A stretch of DNA of 37,127 nucleotides, taken from positions 1 through 37,127 of the forward strand of contig JASMBU010000013.1 of assembly GCA_030753675.1 (NCBI GenBank). Reading direction: 5' to 3'. A program made the translations under genes and the position numbers. Position 1 is the stretch's first letter. Each line of letters begins with the position of its first letter. Of this stretch, positions 7,662 through 16,104 are shown one piece after another. Source of the DNA: Methylococcales bacterium. GTDB lineage: Bacteria; Pseudomonadota; Gammaproteobacteria; Methylococcales; Methylomonadaceae. Below the pieces are notes generated by a model. That model worked only from the letters and a program-made list of their open reading frames with translations, was not told where the DNA came from and did not search any database.

Positions 7662-9158
7662 TTGCCTCAGAAAACCCCTGAATTTGTTGCTGCTGTTGAC
7701 TTAGGTTCCAATAGCTTTCATATGTTGGTTTGTAGTCTCACTGACGATAAATTACAAACCGTCGATCGCCTTAAAGAAATGGTACGCCTTGCTTCAGGCT
7801 TAGATAAACATAAATATCTGGATGATATCACCCAGCAACAGGCACTCCAATGTCTCGAACGTTTTGGCCAACGCATAAAACAATTCCCCTCGGGCAGTGT
7901 TCAAATTGTGGGTACCAACACCCTAAGAACGGCTAGCAATGCGCAACAATTTATTACCAAAGCCGAACAAGCACTCGGCCACCCCATCCACGTTATTTCA
8001 GGCACAGAAGAAGCGCGGTTAATTTACCAGGGGGTTGCTCACAGCCTAGAAACCAATGCCAAAAGACGCTTTGTCATGGATATTGGCGGCGGTAGTACCG
8101 AATATATTATTGGTACCGGAAAAAAATCCCAGCGTAAAGAAAGCGTGCCAATTGGTTGCGTTTCGATGACGCATAAGTTTTTTAAAAACAACAAAGTGAC
8201 CCAAAAATCATTCCAACAAGCCATTTTGCATGCCGAACAATTACTCGAGCCGTATCAACGTGACTTTCATTTTAGCCATTGGGATGAAGCCATTGGCGCC
8301 TCTGGAACTCTTCGTTCTATCAATCAGATATTAATGGAAAATGACTGGAGCAATAATGGCATCACCTTAGACGGTCTGCAAAAACTAGCCCGCTATCTTA
8401 TCAAAAAGAAACACCTAGAGCACGTTAACCTTGACGGGCTAGACCCCGAGCGCTTAGACATTCTTCCCGGTGGGCTGGCCATCATTTATGCCACCTTCAT
8501 GAGTTTAGGTCTACAGCAAATGACAGTTTCTGAGGGGGCTTTACGCGAAGGCTTGATTGTTGATTTAGTCGGTAGAATCCATAATCATGATATACGTTCT
8601 GAGACTATCAAGATACTGGCTAAGCGTTATCATACCGAGAAAAAACACGCTCACCAGATCAAAGAAACGCTCCGGTCACTGGTGTCACAACTCACGCTCC
8701 CGCCGGCCATTGAGCCCGGCATTGCTTTGCAGTGGCTGAACTGGGCTGCTGACTTACATGAAATCGGCCACGATATTGCCCATAACCAATACCATAAACA
8801 CAGTGCATATATTATTGAGAATGCCGACTTACCCGGTTTTTCACGCCAAGACCAACTGCTACTGGGTGCTTTAGTTATCAGCCATCGTCGTAAACTTTCA
8901 TTTAAGACCTTTAACAACTTACCCTACCCTTGGGATAAAAATATGATTTATTTGGTCATGGTCTTACGCCTTGCTGTGGTCTTACACCGTAACCGTAATG
9001 AAGCGGACCTGCCGCCCTTTAAATGCACCTTAAACGGACAAACCCTGATACTCAAATTTCCAACCGACTGGTTAGCACAATACCCGTTAACCTTGGCAGA
9101 TTTAAACGATGAAGCCAAACATCTCACCAACATTGGCTTTCAGCTCACGTTTGAATAA
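7662..9158 (+). CDS. ppx: Exopolyphosphatase, Ppx/GppA family
   Basis: Ppx releases phosphate from the ends of polyphosphate; the related GppA hydrolyses pppGpp. The protein has 498 residues, as in gammaproteobacterial Ppx. It shows the ASKHA-fold nucleotide/phosphate motifs VDLGSNSFHMLV at the N-terminus, GTNTLRTA and GTEEARLIY in the first domain, and MDIGGGSTE near residue 142. The C-terminal half is an HD-like helical domain with LHEIGHDI and ISHRRK. The start is a TTG at 7662 with AGGA at 7649-7652 ahead of it; the next ATG would remove the first motif. Ppx and GppA cannot be separated with certainty by eye. It is followed after 9 bases by an unrecognised gene. Confidence 0.9.
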   Translation: MPQKTPEFVAAVDLGSNSFHMLVCSLTDDKLQTVDRLKEMVRLASGLDKHKYLDDITQQQALQCLERFGQRIKQFPSGSVQIVGTNTLRTASNAQQFITKAEQALGHPIHVISGTEEARLIYQGVAHSLETNAKRRFVMDIGGGSTEYIIGTGKKSQRKESVPIGCVSMTHKFFKNNKVTQKSFQQAILHAEQLLEPYQRDFHFSHWDEAIGASGTLRSINQILMENDWSNNGITLDGLQKLARYLIKKKHLEHVNLDGLDPERLDILPGGLAIIYATFMSLGLQQMTVSEGALREGLIVDLVGRIHNHDIRSETIKILAKRYHTEKKHAHQIKETLRSLVSQLTLPPAIEPGIALQWLNWAADLHEIGHDIAHNQYHKHSAYIIENADLPGFSRQDQLLLGALVISHRRKLSFKTFNNLPYPWDKNMIYLVMVLRLAVVLHRNRNEADLPPFKCTLNGQTLILKFPTDWLAQYPLTLADLNDEAKHLTNIGFQLTFE

Positions 9159-9167
9159 CCGTTAATC

Positions 9168-10436
9168 ATGCTCACTGTAATCCGGTTGTTATTTTTTGTG
9201 CTCGTCACACCGCTACTGATTATCTTCTTAATCGCCTTTTACGTCACTGACAAGCACCCCAGTGTTGAAAGCCAGTGGCTGTTAAGTGCGAAAGATATTC
9301 AGCGTGCCCGGATGATTCTTAACGGGCAGTCGGCACCTGACCCCAGCGCTGCGCTCAACACCCTTCATCTTGAAGAAAAAGACCTCAATATTGCCGCCAA
9401 CCATTTGCTTAACCAATATTTTGACAGCACGGCCCAAGTCCACATCAAAGACAATCATTTTCGCTTTGACAGCAGCATTAAACTCCCCGTTAACCACATT
9501 AACCCGTACTTAAACCTCGGCTTTACCTTACGCCAAGAAAACCAACATCCGCGTATTTCACAGCTGACTCTCGGCCCCTTAACCCTGCCCGATGCCTATG
9601 CCAACACGTTGATTGAGCTTTTGATTAACCACAGCAACCTTGACCAATACTATTTATTAGCCACCCATCAGGTGCAAAATATCACCATTACCCGTACAGC
9701 GTTGACCATCACATATCACTGGACACCCAAGACTTATGCCGCCGCCCAACAGTTACTAACCCATAACGCCAATCTGGAAGCCTTACGTTTTTACCAACAA
9801 CAGTTAATTAACACCGTGGCACAACATGACCCTCACTGGCGCCTGTCTTTAGCTACACTGTTACAAGCACTCTTTGAGTCCTCGTCACAACGGGGACCGC
9901 CTCTTGATCCTATCAAAGAAAATCAGGCCATTATTTTAGTGACCGGGCTTTATACCTTACAGCAAGATATTAACGTCTTGTTCCCTAAAAACACCGCCCC
10001 AAAATCGGTGAAATTTATCCCTGTTTTTATGTATCAACGCATCGATATAGCCCAACATTTTATCTCTTCGGCACTACTGCTAAGCATTAATAATGCGGCT
10101 TTTTCAGAACGTTTGGGACTCAAAAAAGAACTCTACGATGGCTATAAAGGCCAAGGGTTTAGCTTTATTGATTTGGCCGCTAACCGGGCCGGCATTCATC
10201 TGGCACAAACAGCAACCCATCAAGACAGCGCATTAGTACTACAAAAAAAGATGGCGGCTATTTCCAGTTACAAAGCCTTTATGCCCGATGTCAGAACCTT
10301 ACCTGAAAACCTGAGCAGCGCCGCTTTTAAACAACGCTTTCAGTCTACTGACAGTTTAGCCTACCGTCAGCAAGTCCGACAGATTGACCAAAAAATAGCG
10401 GCTTGCTCACTTTACGCGGCATTAAAACGCCCATAA
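9168..10436 (+). CDS. Unrecognised membrane-anchored protein, ppx operon
   Basis: I do not recognise this 422-residue protein. It has one hydrophobic segment at about residues 5-26 with no cleavage-like motif, which suggests an N-terminal anchor with the remainder in the periplasm. The remainder is rich in Gln, Asn, His and Leu, with alternating beta-like stretches in the first half (residues 85-180) and helical, Gln-rich sequence afterwards. It has few cysteines and no nucleotide-binding, metal or haem motif that I can see. It begins 9 bases after ppx and ends in a terminator, so it is likely co-transcribed with ppx. Codon use looks like its neighbours. A link to polyphosphate or the cell envelope is only a guess from position. 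Confidence 0.75.
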   Translation: MLTVIRLLFFVLVTPLLIIFLIAFYVTDKHPSVESQWLLSAKDIQRARMILNGQSAPDPSAALNTLHLEEKDLNIAANHLLNQYFDSTAQVHIKDNHFRFDSSIKLPVNHINPYLNLGFTLRQENQHPRISQLTLGPLTLPDAYANTLIELLINHSNLDQYYLLATHQVQNITITRTALTITYHWTPKTYAAAQQLLTHNANLEALRFYQQQLINTVAQHDPHWRLSLATLLQALFESSSQRGPPLDPIKENQAIILVTGLYTLQQDINVLFPKNTAPKSVKFIPVFMYQRIDIAQHFISSALLLSINNAAFSERLGLKKELYDGYKGQGFSFIDLAANRAGIHLAQTATHQDSALVLQKKMAAISSYKAFMPDVRTLPENLSSAAFKQRFQSTDSLAYRQQVRQIDQKIAACSLYAALKRP

Positions 10437-10464
10437 AAAAAGGGCCCTTAATGCGCCCTTTTTT
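10435..10464. terminator. Bidirectional intrinsic terminator
   Basis: AAAAAAGGGC at 10436-10445 pairs with GCCCTTTTTT at 10455-10464 around a 9-base loop. The A-run on one side and T-run on the other let it end both the ppx operon (plus) and the cytochrome c peroxidase gene (minus), which converge here. Confidence 0.85.
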
Positions 10465-10510
10465 AACATTAGCAACTAACCCTAACCATCCAGAGCCAGT
10501 TTCATTAGCC

Positions 10511-11530
10511 TTACTTAGTCACAATACGGGTATTGGGCGTAGTCGGCAAACGGTGTGGATTGCGATGCTCTGGGAATTCACCGGTCAAGGCATTTAAGAA
10601 AGCGACAATATCAGCGGTTTCTTCTTTCGATAAATTTTTATTCAATTGTAATTTAGCCATGACTTTAACAGCACCCTCTAACGTTCCCACCGCACCGTTG
10701 TGAAAATAAGGAGCTGTCAACGCGATATTACGTAAGGTAGGGACTTTCCACAGACTGTTATCTTCAGAGTTTTTAGTCACTTCAGCGCGACCCTTATCTT
10801 TATCGAAATGGTAACGGGCTCTAAGCGCATTGTTTTTAAAGGTTGGGAATTTCATAAAAACGCCGGTGGTACTAAACAATGGGGCGGCATGACAACTGGT
10901 ACATCCGGTTTCAGAAAAAGTATTCATCCCTCTGATTTGCTGCTCGGTCATCGCAGTTTTATCGCCTTTCACATACTTGTCATAAGCACTGTTCGGCGTA
11001 ATCAAAGTTCTTTCAAAAGCGGCAATCGCTTTAGTGGCATTGTCTTTTGAGATCGAATCAGCACCAAAAGCGGCTTCAAAAGCGCTTTGATAGCCTGGAA
11101 TGGTTTTTAACCGTGCCACCACTTGCTTCCAGCTTTTCATACCCATTTCAATCGAGTTAGTTACAGGACCTGCGGCTTGCGCTTCTAAACTAGCGGCACG
11201 GCCGTCCCAGAACTGTACCTCATTAAAGGCCGCATTCCAGACTGTCGGCGCACTACGCCCGCCGGTTTGACCGTGAACCCCCATAGAAAATTTACGGTTA
11301 TCGTCACCGCCTAACAAGGTACTGTGACAAGACGAACACGATACTGTTCCGGTAGAAGAAAGTCTGGGGTCATGGAAAAGCATTTTTCCGAGCTCTATTT
11401 TAGCCTCGGTCGTCGGGTTATTCGCCGGGGCGGGTGCTGTTTCCGGCAAGGCCGTCCATCTGGCTGCTGACGCTACACTGGTTACACTCACAAGGGCTAT
11501 GACTGCCAGCCAAGGTTTTACTGTAAACAT
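10511..11530 (-). CDS. Di-haem cytochrome c peroxidase (CcpA/MauG family)
   Basis: Bacterial di-haem peroxidases reduce hydrogen peroxide in the periplasm with electrons from cytochromes. From ATG 11530 the product has 339 residues with a signal peptide ending near ASA (residue 22). Two c-haem sites are visible: CSSCH at about residues 65-69 and CTSCH at about 210-214. Conserved stretches include LGKMLFHDPRLS, SAPTVWNA, QFWDGRAASLE, ERTLITPNSAYDKY and KVPTLRNIALTAPYFHNG. An upstream in-frame TTG (11545) exists, but a strong GAGGAG ribosome-binding site at 11537-11542 overlaps that stretch and sets the ATG as start. The gene is monocistronic. A MauG-like maturation role cannot be excluded, but nothing nearby suggests a substrate protein. 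Confidence 0.9.
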   Translation of the reverse strand: MFTVKPWLAVIALVSVTSVASAARWTALPETAPAPANNPTTEAKIELGKMLFHDPRLSSTGTVSCSSCHSTLLGGDDNRKFSMGVHGQTGGRSAPTVWNAAFNEVQFWDGRAASLEAQAAGPVTNSIEMGMKSWKQVVARLKTIPGYQSAFEAAFGADSISKDNATKAIAAFERTLITPNSAYDKYVKGDKTAMTEQQIRGMNTFSETGCTSCHAAPLFSTTGVFMKFPTFKNNALRARYHFDKDKGRAEVTKNSEDNSLWKVPTLRNIALTAPYFHNGAVGTLEGAVKVMAKLQLNKNLSKEETADIVAFLNALTGEFPEHRNPHRLPTTPNTRIVTK

Positions 11531-11714
11531 AATTGATCTCCTCAAATTTTTTTATTTTTCACGCACCTAAAGCGTAAAACCCTTAATTTTTTATTCGTTT
11601 TAGGGCCTTAAGCGTTAGTTTCTCATTTTTACCCTAAGGAATAAAGGGCTTTATGGTGTTCTTTATACGGCTAAAAACGACGCTTTAACCGTTTAATAGC
11701 CCAAAACCCGCATT

Positions 11715-11730
11715 TGGCACAGTATCTGCA
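11715..11730 (+). promoter_or_regulatory. Sigma-54 promoter of the pilin gene
   Basis: TGGCAC at 11715-11720, five bases, then CTGCA at 11726-11730 match the -24/-12 consensus TGGCAC-N5-TTGCA with one change; the invariant GG and GC are 12 bases apart. It lies about 50 bases before the pilin start codon. Type IV pilin genes are classically under sigma-54 with the PilR activator. Confidence 0.8.
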
Positions 11731-11779
11731 ATTCTTTTAACAAAACTAAAAAAATACCTTAACCAACACAGGAACACTA

Positions 11780-12190
11780 ATGACTCTTAAACAAAACCAA
11801 AAAGGCTTTACCCTAATCGAATTAATGATCATTATCGCTATTATCGGCATTTTAGCCGCCATTGCGATTCCGGCTTACAGCACTTACACCAAAAAAGCGA
11901 AATTCACCGAAGTGGTCGCCGCCACGACCCCTGCCAAATTAGATGTTGAAGGCTGTTTCTTCAAAGATAGTTCTTTAGATGACTGTGACAGCGGCACAAG
12001 AATTAGCGTTACGGGCGCTAATACGGGCCCCAATGTGGACTCCGTAAACGTAGCGGATGGCGTAATCACCGCAACAGATGCGGACTCCGTGGATGCTGCA
12101 ACCTTTATTTTAACGCCAACAGCGATTTCCGGAACATTAACTTGGGCAATCCAATCAAACTCAAGCTGTTTGACCAAAGGTCTGTGTTAA
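11780..12190 (+). CDS. pilA: Type IV major pilin-like protein
   Basis: This is the structural subunit of a type IV pilus, processed in the membrane by prepilin peptidase. The 136-residue precursor has a short leader (MTLKQNQKG) cleaved before FTLIE, with the essential glycine at -1 and glutamate at +5, and then the hydrophobic helix [19 protein letters not shown]. Four cysteines follow, in [12 protein letters not shown] and near the end (SSCLTKGLC), giving a C-terminal disulfide loop that closes on the very last residue. The middle is Asp/Ala/Val-rich with a repeated DSV motif; a 9-base repeat (12037-12045 and 12082-12090) lies 45 bases apart in frame. It is a single gene with its own sigma-54 promoter and terminator. 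A minor pilin is possible, but the architecture fits a major one. Confidence 0.88.
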   Translation: MTLKQNQKGFTLIELMIIIAIIGILAAIAIPAYSTYTKKAKFTEVVAATTPAKLDVEGCFFKDSSLDDCDSGTRISVTGANTGPNVDSVNVADGVITATDADSVDAATFILTPTAISGTLTWAIQSNSSCLTKGLC

Positions 12191-12224
12191 CCCTTTTTTC
12201 TATTAAGTAAACCTTCAATTTTAC

Positions 12225-12249
12225 GCTCCTTTTCGGGGGCATTTTTTTT
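12225..12249 (+). terminator. Intrinsic terminator of the pilin gene
   Basis: GCTCC (12225-12229) pairs with GGGGC (12236-12240, one G-U pair) around a short T-rich loop, followed by eight T at 12242-12249. The stop codon of the convergent pncC gene lies inside this T-run. Confidence 0.65.
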
Positions 12250-12736
12250 ACCTTAATGCTTTAAGTAACGCTTTTAACACAAACTCGACACTGCGCGCCC
12301 GGACCTCACCCCGATCCCCCTTAAAACGGCGTTTGTCGATTTTAACCGCTTGCCCTTTATGGCCAATGCCGAAAAAAACCGTACCCACCGGTTTTTCTGC
12401 CGTTCCGCCGGTTGGCCCTGCTATGCCGGTAATAGCAATGGCCAGTTCGGCATGGCTCTGGCCATGCACGCCCTCTACCATGGCACGGGCAGTTTCAAAA
12501 CTCACGGCGCCGTATTGCTCGAGTAAAGTAGAACTCACCCCAAGCATGTCCACTTTCGCCTGGTTACTGTAGGTGATAAAGCCCCGGTCAAACCACACAG
12601 AACTTCCCGGAATGTCGGTTAAAGCCTGACAGAGCGCCCCGCCGGTACAAGACTCTGCAACCGCTAGCGTTATTTTTTGCTCGGTCAGTAAAAGTGCCAC
12701 TTCGCCGGCCAACGCTAGCACTGTTTTATCGGTCAT
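12248..12736 (-). CDS. pncC: Nicotinamide-nucleotide amidase (CinA C-terminal domain)
   Basis: PncC deamidates nicotinamide mononucleotide to nicotinate mononucleotide in the pyridine-nucleotide salvage cycle. The protein has 162 residues, the length of the stand-alone CinA C-terminal domain, without the molybdopterin-binding-like N-terminal part of full CinA. Family motifs are AVAESCTGG near residue 27, FITYSNQAK, AVSFETARAM and AIAITGIAGPTGG. In E. coli relatives pncC lies beside recA; here it stands back to back with mutS instead, with 57 bases between the two starts. No clear ribosome-binding site precedes the ATG at 12736. Confidence 0.93.
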   Translation of the reverse strand: MTDKTVLALAGEVALLLTEQKITLAVAESCTGGALCQALTDIPGSSVWFDRGFITYSNQAKVDMLGVSSTLLEQYGAVSFETARAMVEGVHGQSHAELAIAITGIAGPTGGTAEKPVGTVFFGIGHKGQAVKIDKRRFKGDRGEVRARSVEFVLKALLKALR

Positions 12737-12793
12737 AGTGGACCCACTGATAATTTATCACCTGTAAAAACTCCGATTCAGTAAAATAGAGGG

Positions 12794-15370
12794 ATGAGTA
12801 TAAAAGAAAAACCCACCAAACAACATACCCCGATGATGGTCCAGTACCACCGTATTAAAGCCCAACACCCCGACACCTTATTGTTCTACCGTATGGGGGA
12901 TTTTTACGAATTGTTTTTTGACGACGCTCAAAAGGCTTCCCGCCTGCTCGATATTACCCTCACCAGCCGCGGCAGTTCAGCCGGAAGCCCGATCCCGATG
13001 GCAGGAATCCCCTACCATGCCGCCGACAATTATCTGGCTAAATTGCTCAAAGCCGGTGAATCAGTGGCGATTTGTGAGCAAATTGGCGACCCGGCCACCA
13101 GTAAAGGCCCGGTTGAACGAGAAGTGGTACGCATTATTACCCCCGGCACCTTAACCGATGAATCACTCCTCGATGCGAACTGCGACAATCTCTTAGTCGC
13201 GATAAATCAACACCTCACGCGCACCACCATGGCCAGTTTAGAGGTCAGTACCGGCCGTTTAACGGTGGAAGAAATCGAATCAGACGCCCTGACCAGCGTC
13301 CTTGAACGATTACAACCGGCAGAATGTTTACTGAGCGAAGACCTTACCCTCCCACAACTTCTCAACCCACGCACCGGTATCACCACTCGACCGCCGTGGC
13401 ATTTTGATCCTGCCAGTGCCCGGCAACTGATCTTAAGCCAATTTAAAATTCACGATTTAAACGGCTTTGGCTTAGAAAACAAGCTCGAAGCGATCGGCGC
13501 TGTAGGCTGTTTATTGCAATACCTTAAAGACACCCAAAAACAAGCCCTGCCGCATCTTCAAGGAATCCGAATTGAACGCAGTGACGCCACCATCACGCTC
13601 GATGCTGCCAGCCGAAAAAACCTCGAACTCGACCAACACCCGAGCGGCGATTTACGCTATACCCTGTTTGGCGTACTCAATAACACCCAAACGGCGATGG
13701 GCGGCCGACACCTTCGGCGCTGGATTAATACGCCACTGCGCTGCCAAGAGACCTTAAGCCAACGCTATCAAGCGATTAATGCACTACTGGCTGACGACTA
13801 CTTTTTAACACTGCAGCCACCGTTAAAAACGGTGGGTGATATTGAACGTATCAGTACCCGCATTGCGCTTAAATCAGCACGGCCCCGAGATTTAATTGTC
13901 CTGCGCCAGACCCTCGCCGCCCTCCCGGAACTCCAACAATTATTAGCCCCCCTTCAAGACCAGCACACACTCAATGCATTGGCCTTGACCATCGGCACCC
14001 AGCAGGGTTTATTAACCCTGCTCCAACGTGCACTGGTCGACAATCCGCCGATGCTGATTCGAGACGGCGGGGTGATTGCTGAAAACTACCACGCCGATCT
14101 TGATGAACTGCGCAATTTAAGCCAAAATGCCGACCAATTTTTACTGGACCTTGAAATCCAGGAAAAACAAAACAGTGGCATTGCCACCCTCCGTGTGAAT
14201 TACAATCGGGTGCACGGTTTTTATATTGAAATACCGCGTTCACAATCTGAACAGGTCCCGGTTCATTACACCCGTAAACAAACCCTCAAAAACACCGAGC
14301 GTTTTATTACCGAAGAACTCAAAGCCTTTGAAGACAAAATCCTCAGTGCCCGGGAAAAATCACTCGCTTTTGAAAAAAAACTGTACGACGATTTACTCAA
14401 TCAACTCGGCGAATCAGTCCCAGCCCTGCAGCGCTTAAGCCAAGGCCTTTCTGAACTGGATATTTTAGTTAATTTTGCTGAACGCAGTAGCACCTTAAAT
14501 CTTGCCTGTCCAACCCTGAAAACCAGCCCCGGCATTGCCATTCAAGAAGGACGCCATCTGGTGGTAGAACATGTGAGCGATGCCCCCTTTGTGGCCAATG
14601 ACTTACACTTTTCACCGACGCGGCGCATGCTCATTGTCACCGGCCCGAATATGGGCGGTAAATCGACCTATATGCGTCAAAATGCACTGATTGTCCTGAT
14701 GGCACATATCGGCTGCTTTGTACCGGCAAAAGGTGCTGAAATAGGCCCGATTGACCGAATCTTTACCCGTATTGGCGCTTTTGATGATCTCGCCAGTGGT
14801 CGCTCGACCTTTATGGTCGAAATGTCTGAAACGGCGCATATCCTTAACAATGCCACCGCTAATAGTTTAATTTTAATGGATGAAATCGGGCGGGGCACCA
14901 GTACCTTTGATGGCTTGTCACTGGCTTGGGCCTGCGCTGAATTTCTGGCCAACCAAACCCAAGCATTTACCCTGTTTGCAACCCACTATTTTGAATTAAC
15001 GCAATTAACCAATGCCAAGAAAACCATTCATAACGTTCATTTAACCGTGCGCGAACATGACCATAAAATTTTCTTTTTACATGCAATCAAAGAAGGCCCT
15101 GCAAGCCAAAGCTATGGCTTGCAAGTCGCTGCACTCGCCGGAGTCCCGACGCCCGTCATTGAAAAAGCCCAAGAGAAATTACAAACGTTAGAACAACAAA
15201 GTTATCGTAGCCAACAAGCCGATCTTAATAGTGATCAGTTGGATTTGTTTACCTTAAAAGAACCCGTGGAGCCATCGCCGGTACTGAAAGCATTAGAGGC
15301 TATCGAACCTGACAAACTCACGCCGCTGGCGGCTCTGGATTTACTCTATCGGCTTAAAAAACTACTATGA
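12794..15370 (+). CDS. mutS: DNA mismatch repair protein MutS
   Basis: MutS recognises mismatches and small loops in newly replicated DNA and, on ATP binding, recruits MutL. The 858-residue product is full length. The mismatch-binding motif [11 protein letters not shown] is near residue 35 (the Phe-X-Glu wedge), followed by the connector and lever domains. The ATPase domain has Walker [11 protein letters not shown] near residue 616, then the ST(F)MVEM segment, Walker [17 protein letters not shown] and the ATHYFEL motif. The start codon agrees with the family N-terminus ([16 protein letters not shown] follows). The purine run AGAGGG directly touches the ATG, too close for a normal ribosome-binding site. 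It converges on dsbC with a 7-base gap. Confidence 0.97.
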   Translation: MSIKEKPTKQHTPMMVQYHRIKAQHPDTLLFYRMGDFYELFFDDAQKASRLLDITLTSRGSSAGSPIPMAGIPYHAADNYLAKLLKAGESVAICEQIGDPATSKGPVEREVVRIITPGTLTDESLLDANCDNLLVAINQHLTRTTMASLEVSTGRLTVEEIESDALTSVLERLQPAECLLSEDLTLPQLLNPRTGITTRPPWHFDPASARQLILSQFKIHDLNGFGLENKLEAIGAVGCLLQYLKDTQKQALPHLQGIRIERSDATITLDAASRKNLELDQHPSGDLRYTLFGVLNNTQTAMGGRHLRRWINTPLRCQETLSQRYQAINALLADDYFLTLQPPLKTVGDIERISTRIALKSARPRDLIVLRQTLAALPELQQLLAPLQDQHTLNALALTIGTQQGLLTLLQRALVDNPPMLIRDGGVIAENYHADLDELRNLSQNADQFLLDLEIQEKQNSGIATLRVNYNRVHGFYIEIPRSQSEQVPVHYTRKQTLKNTERFITEELKAFEDKILSAREKSLAFEKKLYDDLLNQLGESVPALQRLSQGLSELDILVNFAERSSTLNLACPTLKTSPGIAIQEGRHLVVEHVSDAPFVANDLHFSPTRRMLIVTGPNMGGKSTYMRQNALIVLMAHIGCFVPAKGAEIGPIDRIFTRIGAFDDLASGRSTFMVEMSETAHILNNATANSLILMDEIGRGTSTFDGLSLAWACAEFLANQTQAFTLFATHYFELTQLTNAKKTIHNVHLTVREHDHKIFFLHAIKEGPASQSYGLQVAALAGVPTPVIEKAQEKLQTLEQQSYRSQQADLNSDQLDLFTLKEPVEPSPVLKALEAIEPDKLTPLAALDLLYRLKKLL

Positions 15371-15377
15371 AGTCACC

Positions 15378-16091
15378 TTATTCTAACGCCAAGGCTTTTT
15401 CTAACTGCTCTGCGGGCATGTAACCTGCAAAAATAGTCCCTTTCGCCGTCACCATCATCGGGGTACCGCTCAGACCCAACGTATTCGCCAACGCCATGTG
15501 TTTTTTCACCGGGTTATCACAAGTTTTTTTAACCGGGTCTTGACCTGATTTAGCAGCGGTTAATGCACCGTGCCGGTCTTTGGCACACCACACTGAAACG
15601 GCCTTATCATAAGATTCAGACCCTAGACCGGCTCTGGGGTAAAACAAATAATGCACACTGATTCCACGCACTAAATATTGGTCGATTTCACGGTGTAATT
15701 TCCGGCAATAGGCGCAATCAATATCGGTAAACACGGTAATCTGATATTTAGGCTCATCCGCGCTAAAAATAAGCATTTCTTCAGGGCCAATAGCGGCTAC
15801 TGCTTTGACACGAGTAACACTTAAACGTTGCTCGGTTAAATCTTTCCGCGCAGCAATATCGATAAGTTGGCCTTGTAATAAATAATTCCCATCACTGGAG
15901 ACATAAACGATCTTAGAACCAATAACCACTTCATAAACGCCCGCAATTTCAGAGCCTTGAATGGAATCAATGGCCAGCGAGGGCATCGCTTTCGTTAATG
16001 CGGCTCTCACCGCCTCTTCCCCCGCATACACAGGACTGATGCAAACAGTTGCCAACACTATCTTTAAAAACCCAATACCCGATAACCGCAT
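15378..16091 (-). CDS. dsbC: Thiol:disulfide interchange protein DsbC
   Basis: DsbC is the periplasmic disulfide isomerase, kept reduced by DsbD, that corrects wrongly paired cysteines. The 237-residue protein has a signal peptide ending near VYA (about residue 23), an N-terminal dimerisation domain, and a thioredoxin domain with the active site DCAYCRKLH near residue 125 (CGYC in E. coli). A second cysteine pair (VWCAKD and KKTCDNP) and the cis-proline region GTPMMV are also present. A good AAGGAG ribosome-binding site overlaps the end of rseP, 13 bases upstream, so the two are probably one transcription unit. Many c-type cytochromes and cysteine-bearing periplasmic proteins in this window could be clients. 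Confidence 0.92.
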   Translation of the reverse strand: MRLSGIGFLKIVLATVCISPVYAGEEAVRAALTKAMPSLAIDSIQGSEIAGVYEVVIGSKIVYVSSDGNYLLQGQLIDIAARKDLTEQRLSVTRVKAVAAIGPEEMLIFSADEPKYQITVFTDIDCAYCRKLHREIDQYLVRGISVHYLFYPRAGLGSESYDKAVSVWCAKDRHGALTAAKSGQDPVKKTCDNPVKKHMALANTLGLSGTPMMVTAKGTIFAGYMPAEQLEKALALE

Positions 16092-16104
16092 AAGTCCAGA
16101 CTCC

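Noticed and set aside
14677-14952. 91-residue minus-strand frame opposite the mutS ATPase domain
   Set aside because: The conserved MutS motifs on the plus strand explain this stretch.
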